Source: Pseudomonas canadensis (GTDB lineage: Bacteria > Pseudomonadota > Gammaproteobacteria > Pseudomonadales > Pseudomonadaceae). Taken from it: 64,000 bases of DNA. The position numbers were made by a program, and so were the translations under genes. Below are positions 19,684 to 28,652 of the stretch, piece after piece. The notes under the pieces are model-generated. The model was given only the letters and a program-made list of their open reading frames with translations. It was not told where the DNA came from and did not search any database. The first letter of the stretch is position 1; every line of letters starts with the position of its first letter. The stretch is taken from contig NZ_AYTD01000016.1 of assembly GCF_000503215.1 (NCBI RefSeq), positions 62,001-126,000 of the forward strand. Direction: 5' to 3'.

Positions 19684-19986
19684 TCAGTCGTCGCTCTCAT
19701 CATCGGTAACGGTGTAGCGGAAATCGTTGCGCGTCAGCAGGTACGCAGCTGGCTTCAAGACACCGTGATCAGCGCGCACAACATTGACGGTGATGTGGAT
19801 GTTGTCGATTTCGCTGATGTAGTCACTCCATAGCGAAAAAATCTCGTCTCGAAAAAAAGCTTTTGTCAATCGCCCCTGGTCTTTGGCGAACATGTGAAGT
19901 ACCTTCCAAGCCGGAATCAGCGTCATCCCCGTGTGATAAAGTTCTGCAAAATGCAGTTCAAAAATAGCCGTTTCTGTCCTGTTCAT
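19684..19986 (-). CDS. Hypothetical 100-aa protein of the repeat-bounded cassette
   Basis: The ATG at 19986 (MNRTETAIFELHF) is preferred; a TTG four codons upstream is the alternative. The product is soluble and rich in aromatic residues, and ends in a very acidic tail (TVTDDESDD). No family recognised. It is the first gene of the four-gene minus-strand run. Directly upstream lie repeated TAGCGTTG motifs (20001-20052) that look like an operator for this gene or operon. Confidence 0.55.
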   Translation of the reverse strand: MNRTETAIFELHFAELYHTGMTLIPAWKVLHMFAKDQGRLTKAFFRDEIFSLWSDYISEIDNIHITVNVVRADHGVLKPAAYLLTRNDFRYTVTDDESDD

Positions 19987-20000
19987 ATCATCACTCAATT

Positions 20001-20052
20001 TAGCGTTGTTAATTTAATCTAGCGTTGCTAGAACAATACAACAACGCTAGAT
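20001..20052. promoter_or_regulatory. Operator-like TAGCGTTG repeats
   Basis: ATCTAGCGTTG (20017-20027) and CAACGCTAGAT (20042-20052) are a perfect 11-bp inverted repeat with a 14-bp spacer. A third copy TAGCGTTG lies at 20001-20008 in the same direction as the first. The group sits in an AT-rich stretch immediately upstream of the small minus-strand genes, so it is a likely binding site for a dimeric regulator. No candidate regulator gene is obvious nearby. Confidence 0.6.
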
Positions 20053-20223
20053 CTGTCGCAACGCCATTTTTCGCCCGCATTTCAAGGGCATATGCCACCG
20101 TTGATTTCCAAACACTTGGGCATCGGCGTCAAGGCGTCGCCCTAGGCGTGCCCTGGTACCTTTGGCTCAAACACCAGGTACCGATTGCGCCGCTCGATCA
20201 ATGGACCTTTGCCCAGCCGATGG

Positions 20224-20391
20224 TGTTGAAAAAGTCGACCCGGCCTGACTACTCATGCATTGATCGGTGAAAACGCTTTTTTTCACGCTACTACGTAAAA
20301 TCTGAGCCCTGAACCGTCTGCGCCAAAATACGGATCTCAATCTCAGACGCGTACTTTTCTTCCGTGGAAACCGAAGCTGACTTTTTCAACA
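20224..20391. mobile_element. MITE-like remnant with 13-bp inverted ends
   Basis: TGTTGAAAAAGTC (20224-20236) and GACTTTTTCAACA (20379-20391) are perfect inverted copies enclosing 142 bp with no gene. The end sequence resembles termini of common insertion sequences, so this may be a solo MITE or the collapsed remnant of an IS. No target duplication is visible. Confidence 0.5.
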
Positions 20392-20433
20392 GAATCAGCC
20401 GGTCGTCACTACGGCGTGTACAGGTCAAATCGA

Positions 20434-20522
20434 ACGCAAACGGTTGATCAGCACGAATGCAATTGACTGGTCAGTGACGATGCAAATGGGTGGTCAAGTC
20501 CATGCAATGACGCAGGCTCACA
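20434..20522 (-). repeat. Right array of four 23-bp repeats, inverted
   Basis: On the minus strand the heptamer (A/T)TTGC(A/G)T or its variant starts at 20508, 20486, 20463 and 20440, spaced 22, 23 and 23 bp, with the same TGACCA-type follow-on as the left array. The outermost unit is preceded by CTGCGT in both arrays. The arrays point at each other and enclose about 2.7 kb. A possible outer tip TGTGAGCCTGCGT ends at 20522. Confidence 0.8.
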
Positions 20523-20879
20523 TTAAAAACCGACGAACGACCACTCGGCCATGGAAAGCCACCGGCCTCCAAGGTCTTCCAGCGCTACCGATTGGCGCAA
20601 GATTCCCCCCCCAAAATCCGGTTGACCGCAAGCAAAACGAGCGCTAAACCAGAACCGTACCAGCGCTGTCCTAGACAGTACCCAGGTAGCCAGAACCTTT
20701 GAGGCTACGCCACATCGTGGTGGTTCTCCCCAAGTGCGATTAGCGTCCGGCGGCTCGCACGGTCACAGCGATGTGATGGATGCCACTTCTTCCAGAATGC
20801 CCACTGCGGCAACTCATGCCCCCTCCTGGCTGTTCTGCAGCAACTTATCCGCTTGGCCATTTCTTGCGCCAATCTTTTG

Positions 20880-20908
20880 CCTGTCTCTTTGCTCCCTAAA
20901 GAGACGGG
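20880..20908. other. Hairpin in the gene-poor stretch before the YfjI unit
   Basis: GTCTCTTT (20883-20890) pairs with AAAGAGAC (20898-20905), with further G-C and G-T pairs outside. It has no clear T tail. The whole stretch 20523-21328 holds no supported gene. It contains this hairpin, a copy of CTCGCATGGG-CTTTGCG also found near 17573, and an eight-codon frame at 21179-21205 behind a strong AGGAGG, which could be a leader peptide of the unit that follows. Confidence 0.4.
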
Positions 20909-21328
20909 CGCATCTCAACTTGCTGCAGCCCCACTCGCATGGGGCTTTGCGGCTTCCCCCCTCGTGACAATCGGCATGACAAACACCGAAGTCACCAGCA
21001 ACAGCGATGCCGATGATGGTGCCGCAGCCCAAGGAATGGACTGCACCTGACTGACAGTCAGGCACGCCCCGGTCATCGCATCACTTCCTGCAACAGACTC
21101 AGGATCTCGCGGCGCTGGTCTCGTCAGCCAACGCAGCCTCCACCCGCCCACCGCTATCGGTGCTCAGGAGGCCAGATCATGAGATGCCCAAGCTCCCGGT
21201 CGTAAAGAGCCGCCCGTCCCGCGTAAATGGACAACCCTCACAGGCTGCAGGGGCCTTGATCCCTGATAACACTCAACAACCGTGGCGGGGAGAGTGAGGG
21301 GGAAATTCGAAGCACCAGGAGAATGACG

Positions 21329-22696
21329 ATGCAATTGTGCGAAGTGTTCGACCTGCCACGGCCGCTGCTGGAATACCGGCCCGAGCCGCTGGCGTATCCG
21401 GTCGAAGCGTTGGGACAAATATTGGGACCAGCCGTCGAACGTATGGCCGAAGTCATCGGCGTGCCCTGCGCCATGGCTGCGCAATCGGTGTTGGCCACTG
21501 CCGCCCTGGTGACCCAGTCGCACGCCAATGTGCATCTCGATGGCCGTGTTTATCCGTTGTCCCTGTACATGCTGACGGTGGCATCGTCGGGTGATCGGAA
21601 AAGCGCAGTGGATCATCTGGCGCTGGCGGCTGCGCGTGAGTGGGAGCGACGGCAGTGGATGCTGTACTTGGAGCAACTGAAAGCCAATCGCGCCGCCATT
21701 CGAGGAAAGCACGACGCTCGTGAGTTATCCGACCCCGTGCCGCCTAGGTTGATCATCGCCGAGCCCACCATTGAGGCGCTGATCAAAAACCTATGCCAGG
21801 GCTTGCCCAGCATGGGGTTATTCAACGATGAGGGCGGCCAGTTTTTGGGCAGCAGCACGATGAGCAAAGAGAACCAACTCAAGGCCATAACCACCCTGTC
21901 AGCGCTCTGGGATGGCAGCCCGATAGACCGAGCGCGCTCCATGCCAGGGGAAAGCCTGCGCGCCTATGATCGTCGCCTCAGTCTACATCTGATGCTGCAA
22001 CCTTACCTGGCCAACCAGCTACTCACAGACAGGATGATCAATGGCCAAGGCATCCTTGGGCGTTGCTTGATCAGTTGGCCCAAACGCCTGGTGGGGCAGC
22101 GCTTGTACAAGGCCGTCGACCTTACGCGAGATGCCAAGATTCAGCGCTACCAAGCGTGCATCACCGCCTTGCTGGATAAGCCGCTGTCGCTGTACAAGGA
22201 TGGTTCACTTAAGCCTGGCAGACTGGAATTGACACCCAGCGCTCGCACTGCCTGGATTGATATTCATGACACCATCGAGTGCCAATCTGGTGAGTTTGGC
22301 GAGCTGGCCGGCATTCAATCCGTCGCGGGGAAAGCAGCAGCCAACGTGCTGCGTATCGCCGGGGTCTTGGCGGTGATTGAAGACGCGAATGTGGTGAGCG
22401 AAGCCCATATACAGCGCGCCTCGACGCTGATGGATTACTACCTGGCAGAGATTCAGCGCCTGACAGAACAAGAGCCTATCAACACGTTGCGTGAGGAAGC
22501 GGATCGCCTGCTGCGCTGGCTGACGCAAAAAGGCTGGAGCCAATTTACCGTCCGCGACCTTAATCGTAATGGCCCTCGCTTTGCCCGCAAAAGCAGTCAT
22601 CGCACCGTTACGCTGCTGGTCGAATTGATCTCACATAGCTGGCTGGACTCTCATGACGGAAAGACCTTCGAGGTGCGCCATGTTCCGCCTCAATGA
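21329..22696 (+). CDS. YfjI-like DUF3987 protein
   Basis: A 455-aa protein of the DUF3987/YfjI family found in P4-like prophages and integrative islands. The N-terminus (YPVEALGQILGPAVERM, then a hydrophobic helix) leads to LYMLTVASSGDRKSAVDHL near residue 90, where these proteins carry a degenerate ATP-binding loop. The family is related to replicative primase-helicase proteins, so a role in island replication or maintenance is plausible but unproven. The ATG at 21329 is taken because AGGAG is 7 nt upstream; the ATG two codons earlier is too close. It overlaps the next gene by 17 bp. Confidence 0.85.
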   Translation: MQLCEVFDLPRPLLEYRPEPLAYPVEALGQILGPAVERMAEVIGVPCAMAAQSVLATAALVTQSHANVHLDGRVYPLSLYMLTVASSGDRKSAVDHLALAAAREWERRQWMLYLEQLKANRAAIRGKHDARELSDPVPPRLIIAEPTIEALIKNLCQGLPSMGLFNDEGGQFLGSSTMSKENQLKAITTLSALWDGSPIDRARSMPGESLRAYDRRLSLHLMLQPYLANQLLTDRMINGQGILGRCLISWPKRLVGQRLYKAVDLTRDAKIQRYQACITALLDKPLSLYKDGSLKPGRLELTPSARTAWIDIHDTIECQSGEFGELAGIQSVAGKAAANVLRIAGVLAVIEDANVVSEAHIQRASTLMDYYLAEIQRLTEQEPINTLREEADRLLRWLTQKGWSQFTVRDLNRNGPRFARKSSHRTVTLLVELISHSWLDSHDGKTFEVRHVPPQ

Positions 22697-23039
22697 CGCG
22701 GTGCGCCGTTACCAGGCTCAGCATCAAACACGACCTGCATTGCGGTGTGTCGCCACTTCTGTCGCCGCCGTGTCGCCATGCTTCGGACCAGCAACTACAA
22801 CGGTTGTCGCCAGTGTCGCCGCTGTCGCCACACCCGCCTTGGGTCCGACAGATATAGGCCTGCTGATCCACCAACTGCGCGAAGAAGGAGCAGTGCTGCG
22901 GCACCAGCAAAATGCCCTGCTGATTCAACCCACACATTGGCTACAAGTGGACAAGATCAGCACCCACTGGAAAGCCGTACTGCGCTTTCTGCAAGACAAT
23001 GAAAACGGTGAAGCAAATGGCATTGGTCGGCCGGCGTGA
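22680..23039 (+). CDS. Small protein between YfjI and the recombinase
   Basis: A 119-aa product (MFRLNDAVRRYQAQHQ at the ATG at 22680) with a long low-complexity alanine/valine/threonine stretch and a C-terminal helical part (LLIHQLREEGAVLRHQQNAL). It overlaps the end of the DUF3987 gene by 17 bp and the start of the recombinase gene by 41 bp, so the three are very likely co-translated. No family recognised. A gene of this kind between these partners suggests an accessory factor for the recombinase or replication protein. Confidence 0.65.
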   Translation: MFRLNDAVRRYQAQHQTRPALRCVATSVAAVSPCFGPATTTVVASVAAVATPALGPTDIGLLIHQLREEGAVLRHQQNALLIQPTHWLQVDKISTHWKAVLRFLQDNENGEANGIGRPA

Positions 23040-23997
23040 CGGGCGCAACTTTGGCTACGGCCGACAGCTCAGCTATGCCGGCCCACAAGCGCTGAAAGAT
23101 ATGTTTGCCGGCGGACACTTCGCTACGGTCAAAGCACACAGTGATCGTTGGCAAGCCTTTGTGAAATGGTGCCGGTCTGCGGAAGGTCCCGGTTATAACG
23201 ATTCCCGCCAGATAGACCGCAGTACCTTGAACAGCTACGCCGCACACCTGTGCCAACAAATCCAACAGGGTGAAATCTGCATCGCCACCGCGCAGAACCG
23301 CCTGAGCAGCGTCAACCGTACTCTCGCCGCGCTACGCGGTGATCAGTACGTGAAAATCGCCAGCCCGAGCAAGGCACTCGGTATGCAGCGATCAAGCGTA
23401 CGCACCCGAGCACCGGATGGCCAAGACCACCAACAACTGAGTAGAGTGATTAAAGCGCTTCGCCAGCAGCAAAACGACCGGGTTGCCGCGATTGTATGTT
23501 TGGCTCGTGCAACCGGTATGCGCCTTCGTGAAGCTATCCTGGCGGATCTGCCACGCTTACAAAGTGAAGCGAAGCGATTCGGTCGCATCAATATTCAGGA
23601 CGGTACCAAAGGCGGCCGGTCCGGAGCTGCGGCGCCGCGATGGGTTATGGCTGATAAAGAAGTGAAGGCGGCGTTGCAGATGGCCTGTCAAGCCTCAACG
23701 ACCGGTAGCCGCAACTTATTGCTCCAAGGCGAAAGCTACGCGAATTTCCTGCTACAGACGGTGCGGCCCGCCCGTGATTTACTACAGAAGCAGGGGCTGA
23801 GGGGGTTTCATGAGTTGCGAGCAGCCTATGCCTGCGAGCGTTACGAGCAACTCACGGGCCACTCAGCTCCGGTCAATGGTGGTCACTGTTATCGCCTGGA
23901 CCGCGACCTCGATCAACGGGCTCGACAACGGATCAGCGTTGAGCTCGGACATAACCGGCTCGATGTGGTTTCGGCTTACATAGGAGGTCGGGCATGA
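22999..23997 (+). CDS. Second tyrosine recombinase (integrase-domain protein)
   Basis: A 332-aa site-specific recombinase. The N-terminal SAM-like domain has VKAHSDRWQAFVKWC and the catalytic part shows the expected residues: arginine in ATGMRLREAIL, HxxR in FHELRAAYACERY, histidine in VELGHNRLDVV and the nucleophilic tyrosine in SAYIGGR close to the end. It belongs to a different branch from the P4-type integrase at the island edge. The ATG at 22999 lies inside the preceding gene. The gene is intact, so it could act on the island or on another site even though the edge integrase is broken. Confidence 0.88.
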   Translation: MKTVKQMALVGRRDGRNFGYGRQLSYAGPQALKDMFAGGHFATVKAHSDRWQAFVKWCRSAEGPGYNDSRQIDRSTLNSYAAHLCQQIQQGEICIATAQNRLSSVNRTLAALRGDQYVKIASPSKALGMQRSSVRTRAPDGQDHQQLSRVIKALRQQQNDRVAAIVCLARATGMRLREAILADLPRLQSEAKRFGRINIQDGTKGGRSGAAAPRWVMADKEVKAALQMACQASTTGSRNLLLQGESYANFLLQTVRPARDLLQKQGLRGFHELRAAYACERYEQLTGHSAPVNGGHCYRLDRDLDQRARQRISVELGHNRLDVVSAYIGGRA

Positions 23998-24281
23998 CTA
24001 AACCATTCGATATGGCGCTGTTTTTAAGCGGAGCGCTGACCGGATCGACAGCCACACAACATCGACACCTACGGCAAGCCCGAATTATGCAGGCGGCCAT
24101 TCAACAACGGTGGCACCGCGACAATCCTTGGAATTGGCAGCTCAAACATGTGCACTGGTTTCTGCATCATCATCTCAAGGATAGCTCCGTGCCTACCAAG
24201 TATTACTACCGTCTCACTGCATCGCTGATCCTGAGACGGATAGGCAAAACATCGCTATACATTCGATGTGAGGTTAACTGA
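23994..24281 (+). CDS. Small island protein after the recombinase
   Basis: A 95-aa basic protein (MTKPFDMALFLSGALTGST onward) that starts in an ATGA overlap with the recombinase stop. Many histidines and arginines (WHRDNPWNWQLKHVHWFLHHH) and its size suggest a DNA-binding or recombination-directionality role, but no family is recognised. It closes the four-gene unit; 124 bp of AT-rich sequence follows before the next gene. Confidence 0.7.
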   Translation: MTKPFDMALFLSGALTGSTATQHRHLRQARIMQAAIQQRWHRDNPWNWQLKHVHWFLHHHLKDSSVPTKYYYRLTASLILRRIGKTSLYIRCEVN

Positions 24282-24405
24282 TGGTCCTGATCTAGAAACT
24301 ATGTAGCCGTTATAGAGAGAGCTTTGACAACGCGATATCTAGCCAGAATAATGGCTCGATATTCTATACTTCAGCCCAACACACACTTTCCAGGAAAGCA
24401 TACGG

Positions 24406-25722
24406 ATGAGCTTTAACGAATCAGAAGAAAGGCTAGGTGAACTGACACGCAAAACTTTTTTGTCAATGTGGAGCTATCAAAATCCTCATTATGCCAAAGG
24501 AAAAGAGCTATGCGATGCCCTGGTAGTGTTTGGTGACGATATGATCATAATATCGGACAAATTAATTCGGTTTGATGAAAAAGCCAGTTCGGACGTCGCT
24601 TGGAAGCGCTGGTATAAAAAAGCCATAACTGGAAGTATTCGTCAGCTACGCGGCGCCCTTAGTCAAATAACAAAATTCCCTCAAAACATTTTCTGTGACG
24701 TTCATGCCTCATCACCATTTCCACTAAAAATTCCTAGCCCTGAAAAGATGCGCGTACACCTCATAGCCGTGGCTAATGGTGCTGAGAACATTTGCCTTGA
24801 GTCTCTAGGGCACCCAGGATTACGTATAGACACGCAATGTAATGTTGACAGTACTTTTATGACTGTGGGCACCAAATACCCCGAATTTATTCATATATTT
24901 AGTAAAACCTCACTTGAGGCAATTTTCGATTGCTTTGACACTACTAGAGACTTGATAGATTACCTTCGGAGAAAGCAGGAGGCACTGAGCGAGCCCGAAC
25001 GGTTCTTGATTTGTGGCGAAGAAAATCTAGTCGCTGCTTATGTGTGTAGTCAACCAGGAAATGGAGATTTCCATATACCTAGTGAGACCTTTCATACCGT
25101 GCAAGGTGTAAAATTGATACCAGCGGGACTGTGGAATATGTACATGGAAAGTGAAATAAGAGCAGAGCGTAATAGAATAAGAGCACCCTCATATACAATT
25201 GACAACTTAATCAACCACATAGCAACTGAATTTAACTCCGGCTCATTAATCGTAGGGCAAGATAAGCCGTTCTCACACCATGAAAAATATTTCAGAATAA
25301 TGGCTTCCGAATCCCGCTTAAGCCGTCAAACTATTAGCGCAACCTTGCAAGATATTATCAGTGAAGATCCGTCAACATTTTGGTGCAGCATATCCGAATC
25401 AAAAGACAAACCTGGATTACTATATCTATGGTTAGTTTATCCAATTATACCTAAGAGCGTTACAGATGAACAACTTGAAGAGTTCCTTTGCACACACTTG
25501 AGAGATCATATAACTGTAGCACTTTATAAATTCCCCTACGCCAAATACATCTTTGGTATTTGCCTTCCAAATACCGCATCAGACCGAAATTCACACGGAT
25601 TCCAAGTATCCTCTGGAGAGTTCAGGTCTTCAGAATTAAAAGAGGAAGCAGACAAACTTGAACGAGAGCAAGGGATTTTGGCTCACATCCAAACCTACAA
25701 TATCATGAGCCAAAGATTATAG
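24406..25722 (+). CDS. Uncharacterised 438-aa protein, candidate defence gene
   Basis: I do not recognise a named family. The N-terminus has a striking motif block: GELTRKTFLSMWSYQNP, then GKELCDALVVFGDDMIIISDK (residues about 31-52), then WKRWYKKAITGSIRQLRGA. The acidic residues followed by a lysine at the end of a predicted beta strand recall PD-(D/E)xK nuclease folds, but the ExK element is not canonical. The rest is soluble mixed alpha/beta with no membrane segment. It is monocistronic, more AT-rich than the core, preceded by AGGAAAG, and sits beside the Hachiman pair in the island, so an anti-phage role is a reasonable guess. Nothing shows the target or the activity. Confidence 0.75.
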   Translation: MSFNESEERLGELTRKTFLSMWSYQNPHYAKGKELCDALVVFGDDMIIISDKLIRFDEKASSDVAWKRWYKKAITGSIRQLRGALSQITKFPQNIFCDVHASSPFPLKIPSPEKMRVHLIAVANGAENICLESLGHPGLRIDTQCNVDSTFMTVGTKYPEFIHIFSKTSLEAIFDCFDTTRDLIDYLRRKQEALSEPERFLICGEENLVAAYVCSQPGNGDFHIPSETFHTVQGVKLIPAGLWNMYMESEIRAERNRIRAPSYTIDNLINHIATEFNSGSLIVGQDKPFSHHEKYFRIMASESRLSRQTISATLQDIISEDPSTFWCSISESKDKPGLLYLWLVYPIIPKSVTDEQLEEFLCTHLRDHITVALYKFPYAKYIFGICLPNTASDRNSHGFQVSSGEFRSSELKEEADKLEREQGILAHIQTYNIMSQRL

Positions 25723-26012
25723 AATAGGCGCCACCCTTGGTTAAACATTAATGATGAGCCCACACACTAAACAAAAAATGCCGGCAACCAAATAACAGTT
25801 GACCTGTCATTAGCTAACGAAACCCAGCCATCTCAAGATGATTTTGGCATACTCACTACTTAGTGCCTGTTATAAATTTAGTTCACCACACTGCAGAGCG
25901 GCGAAATAACTTTCCGTGCCATTCATATAAACTAAAGCTCCCTTACCACTGTGACTTCTATTACGAACCCACACAACCAATCGACAAATTCACAGTCAAC
26001 CATGCTGACTGG

Positions 26013-28652
26013 CTATGCAATTGCGTCAGAGTCAACCGCCCCAGTTTTGAGCCCCAAACGCTCCAGTTCGGATATGATTATTGGGCTCAGCTTAAAGAGG
26101 TCCCACTCGAAAGACTGAAGCACTTCTTTAAGACTTTTAACATCGTTGGACTCCTCAACCAGAAGCTTTTGGATCTCCGCCGCAGCAATACGAGACAAGC
26201 CCAATTCCAACAAAGCCTGCCCGGTAACAGAGCTTATTCCTAGCTCCAGCGCCATGGAAAAATCAAAAATCCGCAGAGCCTTTTCAGGGGATCCGGCCTT
26301 GTGAAATGCGTGTCGTAACAAATCGACATACGCCTTACCCATTTGTACGAGCTGAAATCTTATCAGTGACTCTATAGTATCAAACGTTTTGTTGATGACT
26401 TGATTCTTATTAATTTCCGTCTTCGAACTAGCCCTGATTCTGGCTCCAGTTCTCCGCATAGCCTCTTTATTCTTTAACTCCTCATCCAACGCTCTTTGCG
26501 CATTAGAAACTTCATAACTTATAATAACGGGGTATGGCAACCCTTCCATCCATCTAACAGCGATGGGCGCTACGTAATTCCCAAGGTTACCCTTCCAGCC
26601 TTTTATTAGCTTGTACATTAAGTTAAAGATATACATATAGTGTTTAAATGATTTATCACCAAGCTCCGCTGGGCTCAGCGGAATGAGCTTTCCTTCTTTA
26701 CCAAGCCTAATTTGCTCCTCAAAATATAGCAGCAAACCATCTAGAGCAAAGATATCTAACGTCCAACTCAAATTCAAAACAGCATCAGGAATAGAGATTG
26801 CAATAGACGCTTTTTCTGCAGACTCACACATATTTTTGCTATCAAAATAACTTAGTTCCGGAGCAGTCCTGAGAATAAAATCGTCCAAACTCCCATGTCT
26901 TGCTTTTGAAACCAAAAGACCAGCACACGCTATAACCTGCCTTATCTTTTCATCCCTTGGATCGACCTTACCTAACTCTTGATTTAAAGCAGATATTACT
27001 AGTTTAGTTTCGTTGTTGATTGTCTTCCCTAAAGCGGGCTCTATTTGAAACGGAGTTTTTTCATCAAGAGGTCTTTCATCCCAATTATCATAATCCACCA
27101 AGAAGACATTTCCGACAATATCGTCGCACATTCTTCCAGCCCTACCTGCAAAATTCCAAAGGAGGGCCGGTTCAAGAGAGGTTTTACCGCCACGCCCCCG
27201 TTTTGGGGTATTGATAAAAACGTTACGCGCCGGAAGATTTATGCCTTGAAATAGAGTGGTGGTGCATACCAAAAAATCAATTGTACCTTTTTTGAATGCT
27301 ATCTCAATTGCCTCCCTTAAAAGAGCAGGCATCTGTCCATAGTGAAAAGCCACTCCATTCTTAACCATTTCGATAAGTTGGTAGTCAGGATGTATATGAT
27401 CTTCGATAAATTCGACAAGATCTAAATTTGATTTAGATTGATGTTTTTTCTTCACTTGACTCGCTTGTGAGATTATCGCCGCTAACGTCGCGGCTTCGCT
27501 TGGAGTTTTAGCGTAAATCAGCGAACTTCCAGACTGCCCTAGCTTGATAGCGACAGCGGCTAATAAGGAGATGGAACTGTTAACTGAAGGCGTGAAGTTA
27601 ATGTTACCTATAGGATGAGCAAGACCACTATCAATGAGCTTAAAATCAAGCGTCGTCTCGCCAAGAACTTTAGATACTATGATCCTATTCTGAAGTACGG
27701 GCGACACGGTAGTACTTGCCTCTCGAACATTCGGAATGGCAAAACTTTCAGTCGCCTCCTTAAAACCTTCGGCCCCTGGCGCTAGCAGTACTATATGTGG
27801 CGCCTTCTCTCGATGGAATGCCTGCTCAATACAATCTTGAAGTATAATTCCTCGCGATCCGTCGGAAAGATTCTGCGCTTCATCTACCACGATCAGATCG
27901 AATGAGGCACTGGTGCCAGCCAAGAGAATCTGAAATCGCTCTTGGGTCAAAACAAATATTTGTTTCTTCGAGTCCATAAAGGTTGGGATTTCGGAGATAC
28001 GTATTTCTTGATTATCCTCTAGCCGCTTCTTAAGTTTGTTAAGAACCTCTGAGAGAAGGGCTCGGGTTGGTGCTATATACACACACATGAATTCGTCGTC
28101 TTCAATAGCACGCCTTGATAGGTGCTCAATTACCAAAAATGACTTTCCTGCGGAGGTTGGTGCGGAGATTGCGAGGTCATCGCCATCTCCAAGCGAGTTC
28201 CATATTTGCTTTTGATAATCAGTGAGTGCAACCGTATGAGTACCCACCGTAACGCTATTAAGTTCACGAATGAGGTTACGTTGTAGAATGCTGGTCAGAC
28301 TGCTTCTTTTCGCATTAAGCTTTAGCTCTGTGTAGGCAGCGCTAGGAAGATTTCCGAGCTCAGTGAGAATTATTGCTGTTCTTTCTAAAACCTCAGGTGT
28401 CGACGCGATAAGTGCCGAGTTCAAAGCAATATTTTGCGCAATAGAGACATGCGCACTGTCCTGAGAATGGGCGAGTACAGAAGCGCAGTAGAGAAGCTTG
28501 TCGAGTTGAGCTGCATCCGGCCTAGACGTGCATAAATAAATATCTTCTGGCAAGGTCGTCCCAGCACCGAAAGTCTGCAAATTAATCAGCGCATCGGTGA
28601 AGTCTTTCGCTTTGAGTAGACGCTTTGAGAGTTCGGTGGCAAAGCTACTCAT
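26013..28652 (-). CDS. hamB: HamB-like superfamily 2 helicase (Hachiman defence)
   Basis: An 879-aa DEAD/DEAH-type helicase. Walker A is APTSAGKS at 164-171, Walker B DEAQ at 257-260, and motif VI GRAGR at 503-507 in FAGRAGRMCD. A long helical C-terminal region follows. Hachiman consists of such a helicase (HamB) with HamA, where the helicase senses phage-related DNA intermediates and releases the HamA nuclease. The start ATG at 28652 overlaps the hamA stop by 8 bp. The gene is clearly AT-rich against the core genes. Read-through from hamA is expected; the assignment rests on its pairing with HamA, since the helicase alone is generic. Confidence 0.85.
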   Translation of the reverse strand: MSSFATELSKRLLKAKDFTDALINLQTFGAGTTLPEDIYLCTSRPDAAQLDKLLYCASVLAHSQDSAHVSIAQNIALNSALIASTPEVLERTAIILTELGNLPSAAYTELKLNAKRSSLTSILQRNLIRELNSVTVGTHTVALTDYQKQIWNSLGDGDDLAISAPTSAGKSFLVIEHLSRRAIEDDEFMCVYIAPTRALLSEVLNKLKKRLEDNQEIRISEIPTFMDSKKQIFVLTQERFQILLAGTSASFDLIVVDEAQNLSDGSRGIILQDCIEQAFHREKAPHIVLLAPGAEGFKEATESFAIPNVREASTTVSPVLQNRIIVSKVLGETTLDFKLIDSGLAHPIGNINFTPSVNSSISLLAAVAIKLGQSGSSLIYAKTPSEAATLAAIISQASQVKKKHQSKSNLDLVEFIEDHIHPDYQLIEMVKNGVAFHYGQMPALLREAIEIAFKKGTIDFLVCTTTLFQGINLPARNVFINTPKRGRGGKTSLEPALLWNFAGRAGRMCDDIVGNVFLVDYDNWDERPLDEKTPFQIEPALGKTINNETKLVISALNQELGKVDPRDEKIRQVIACAGLLVSKARHGSLDDFILRTAPELSYFDSKNMCESAEKASIAISIPDAVLNLSWTLDIFALDGLLLYFEEQIRLGKEGKLIPLSPAELGDKSFKHYMYIFNLMYKLIKGWKGNLGNYVAPIAVRWMEGLPYPVIISYEVSNAQRALDEELKNKEAMRRTGARIRASSKTEINKNQVINKTFDTIESLIRFQLVQMGKAYVDLLRHAFHKAGSPEKALRIFDFSMALELGISSVTGQALLELGLSRIAAAEIQKLLVEESNDVKSLKEVLQSFEWDLFKLSPIIISELERLGLKTGAVDSDAIA

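Noticed and set aside
20444..20647. 67-codon frame over the right repeat array
   Set aside because: Runs through the non-coding repeats and has no start signal.
25863..26243. 126-codon plus-strand frame
   Set aside because: Mostly the complement of the hamB 3' end, with no ribosome site.
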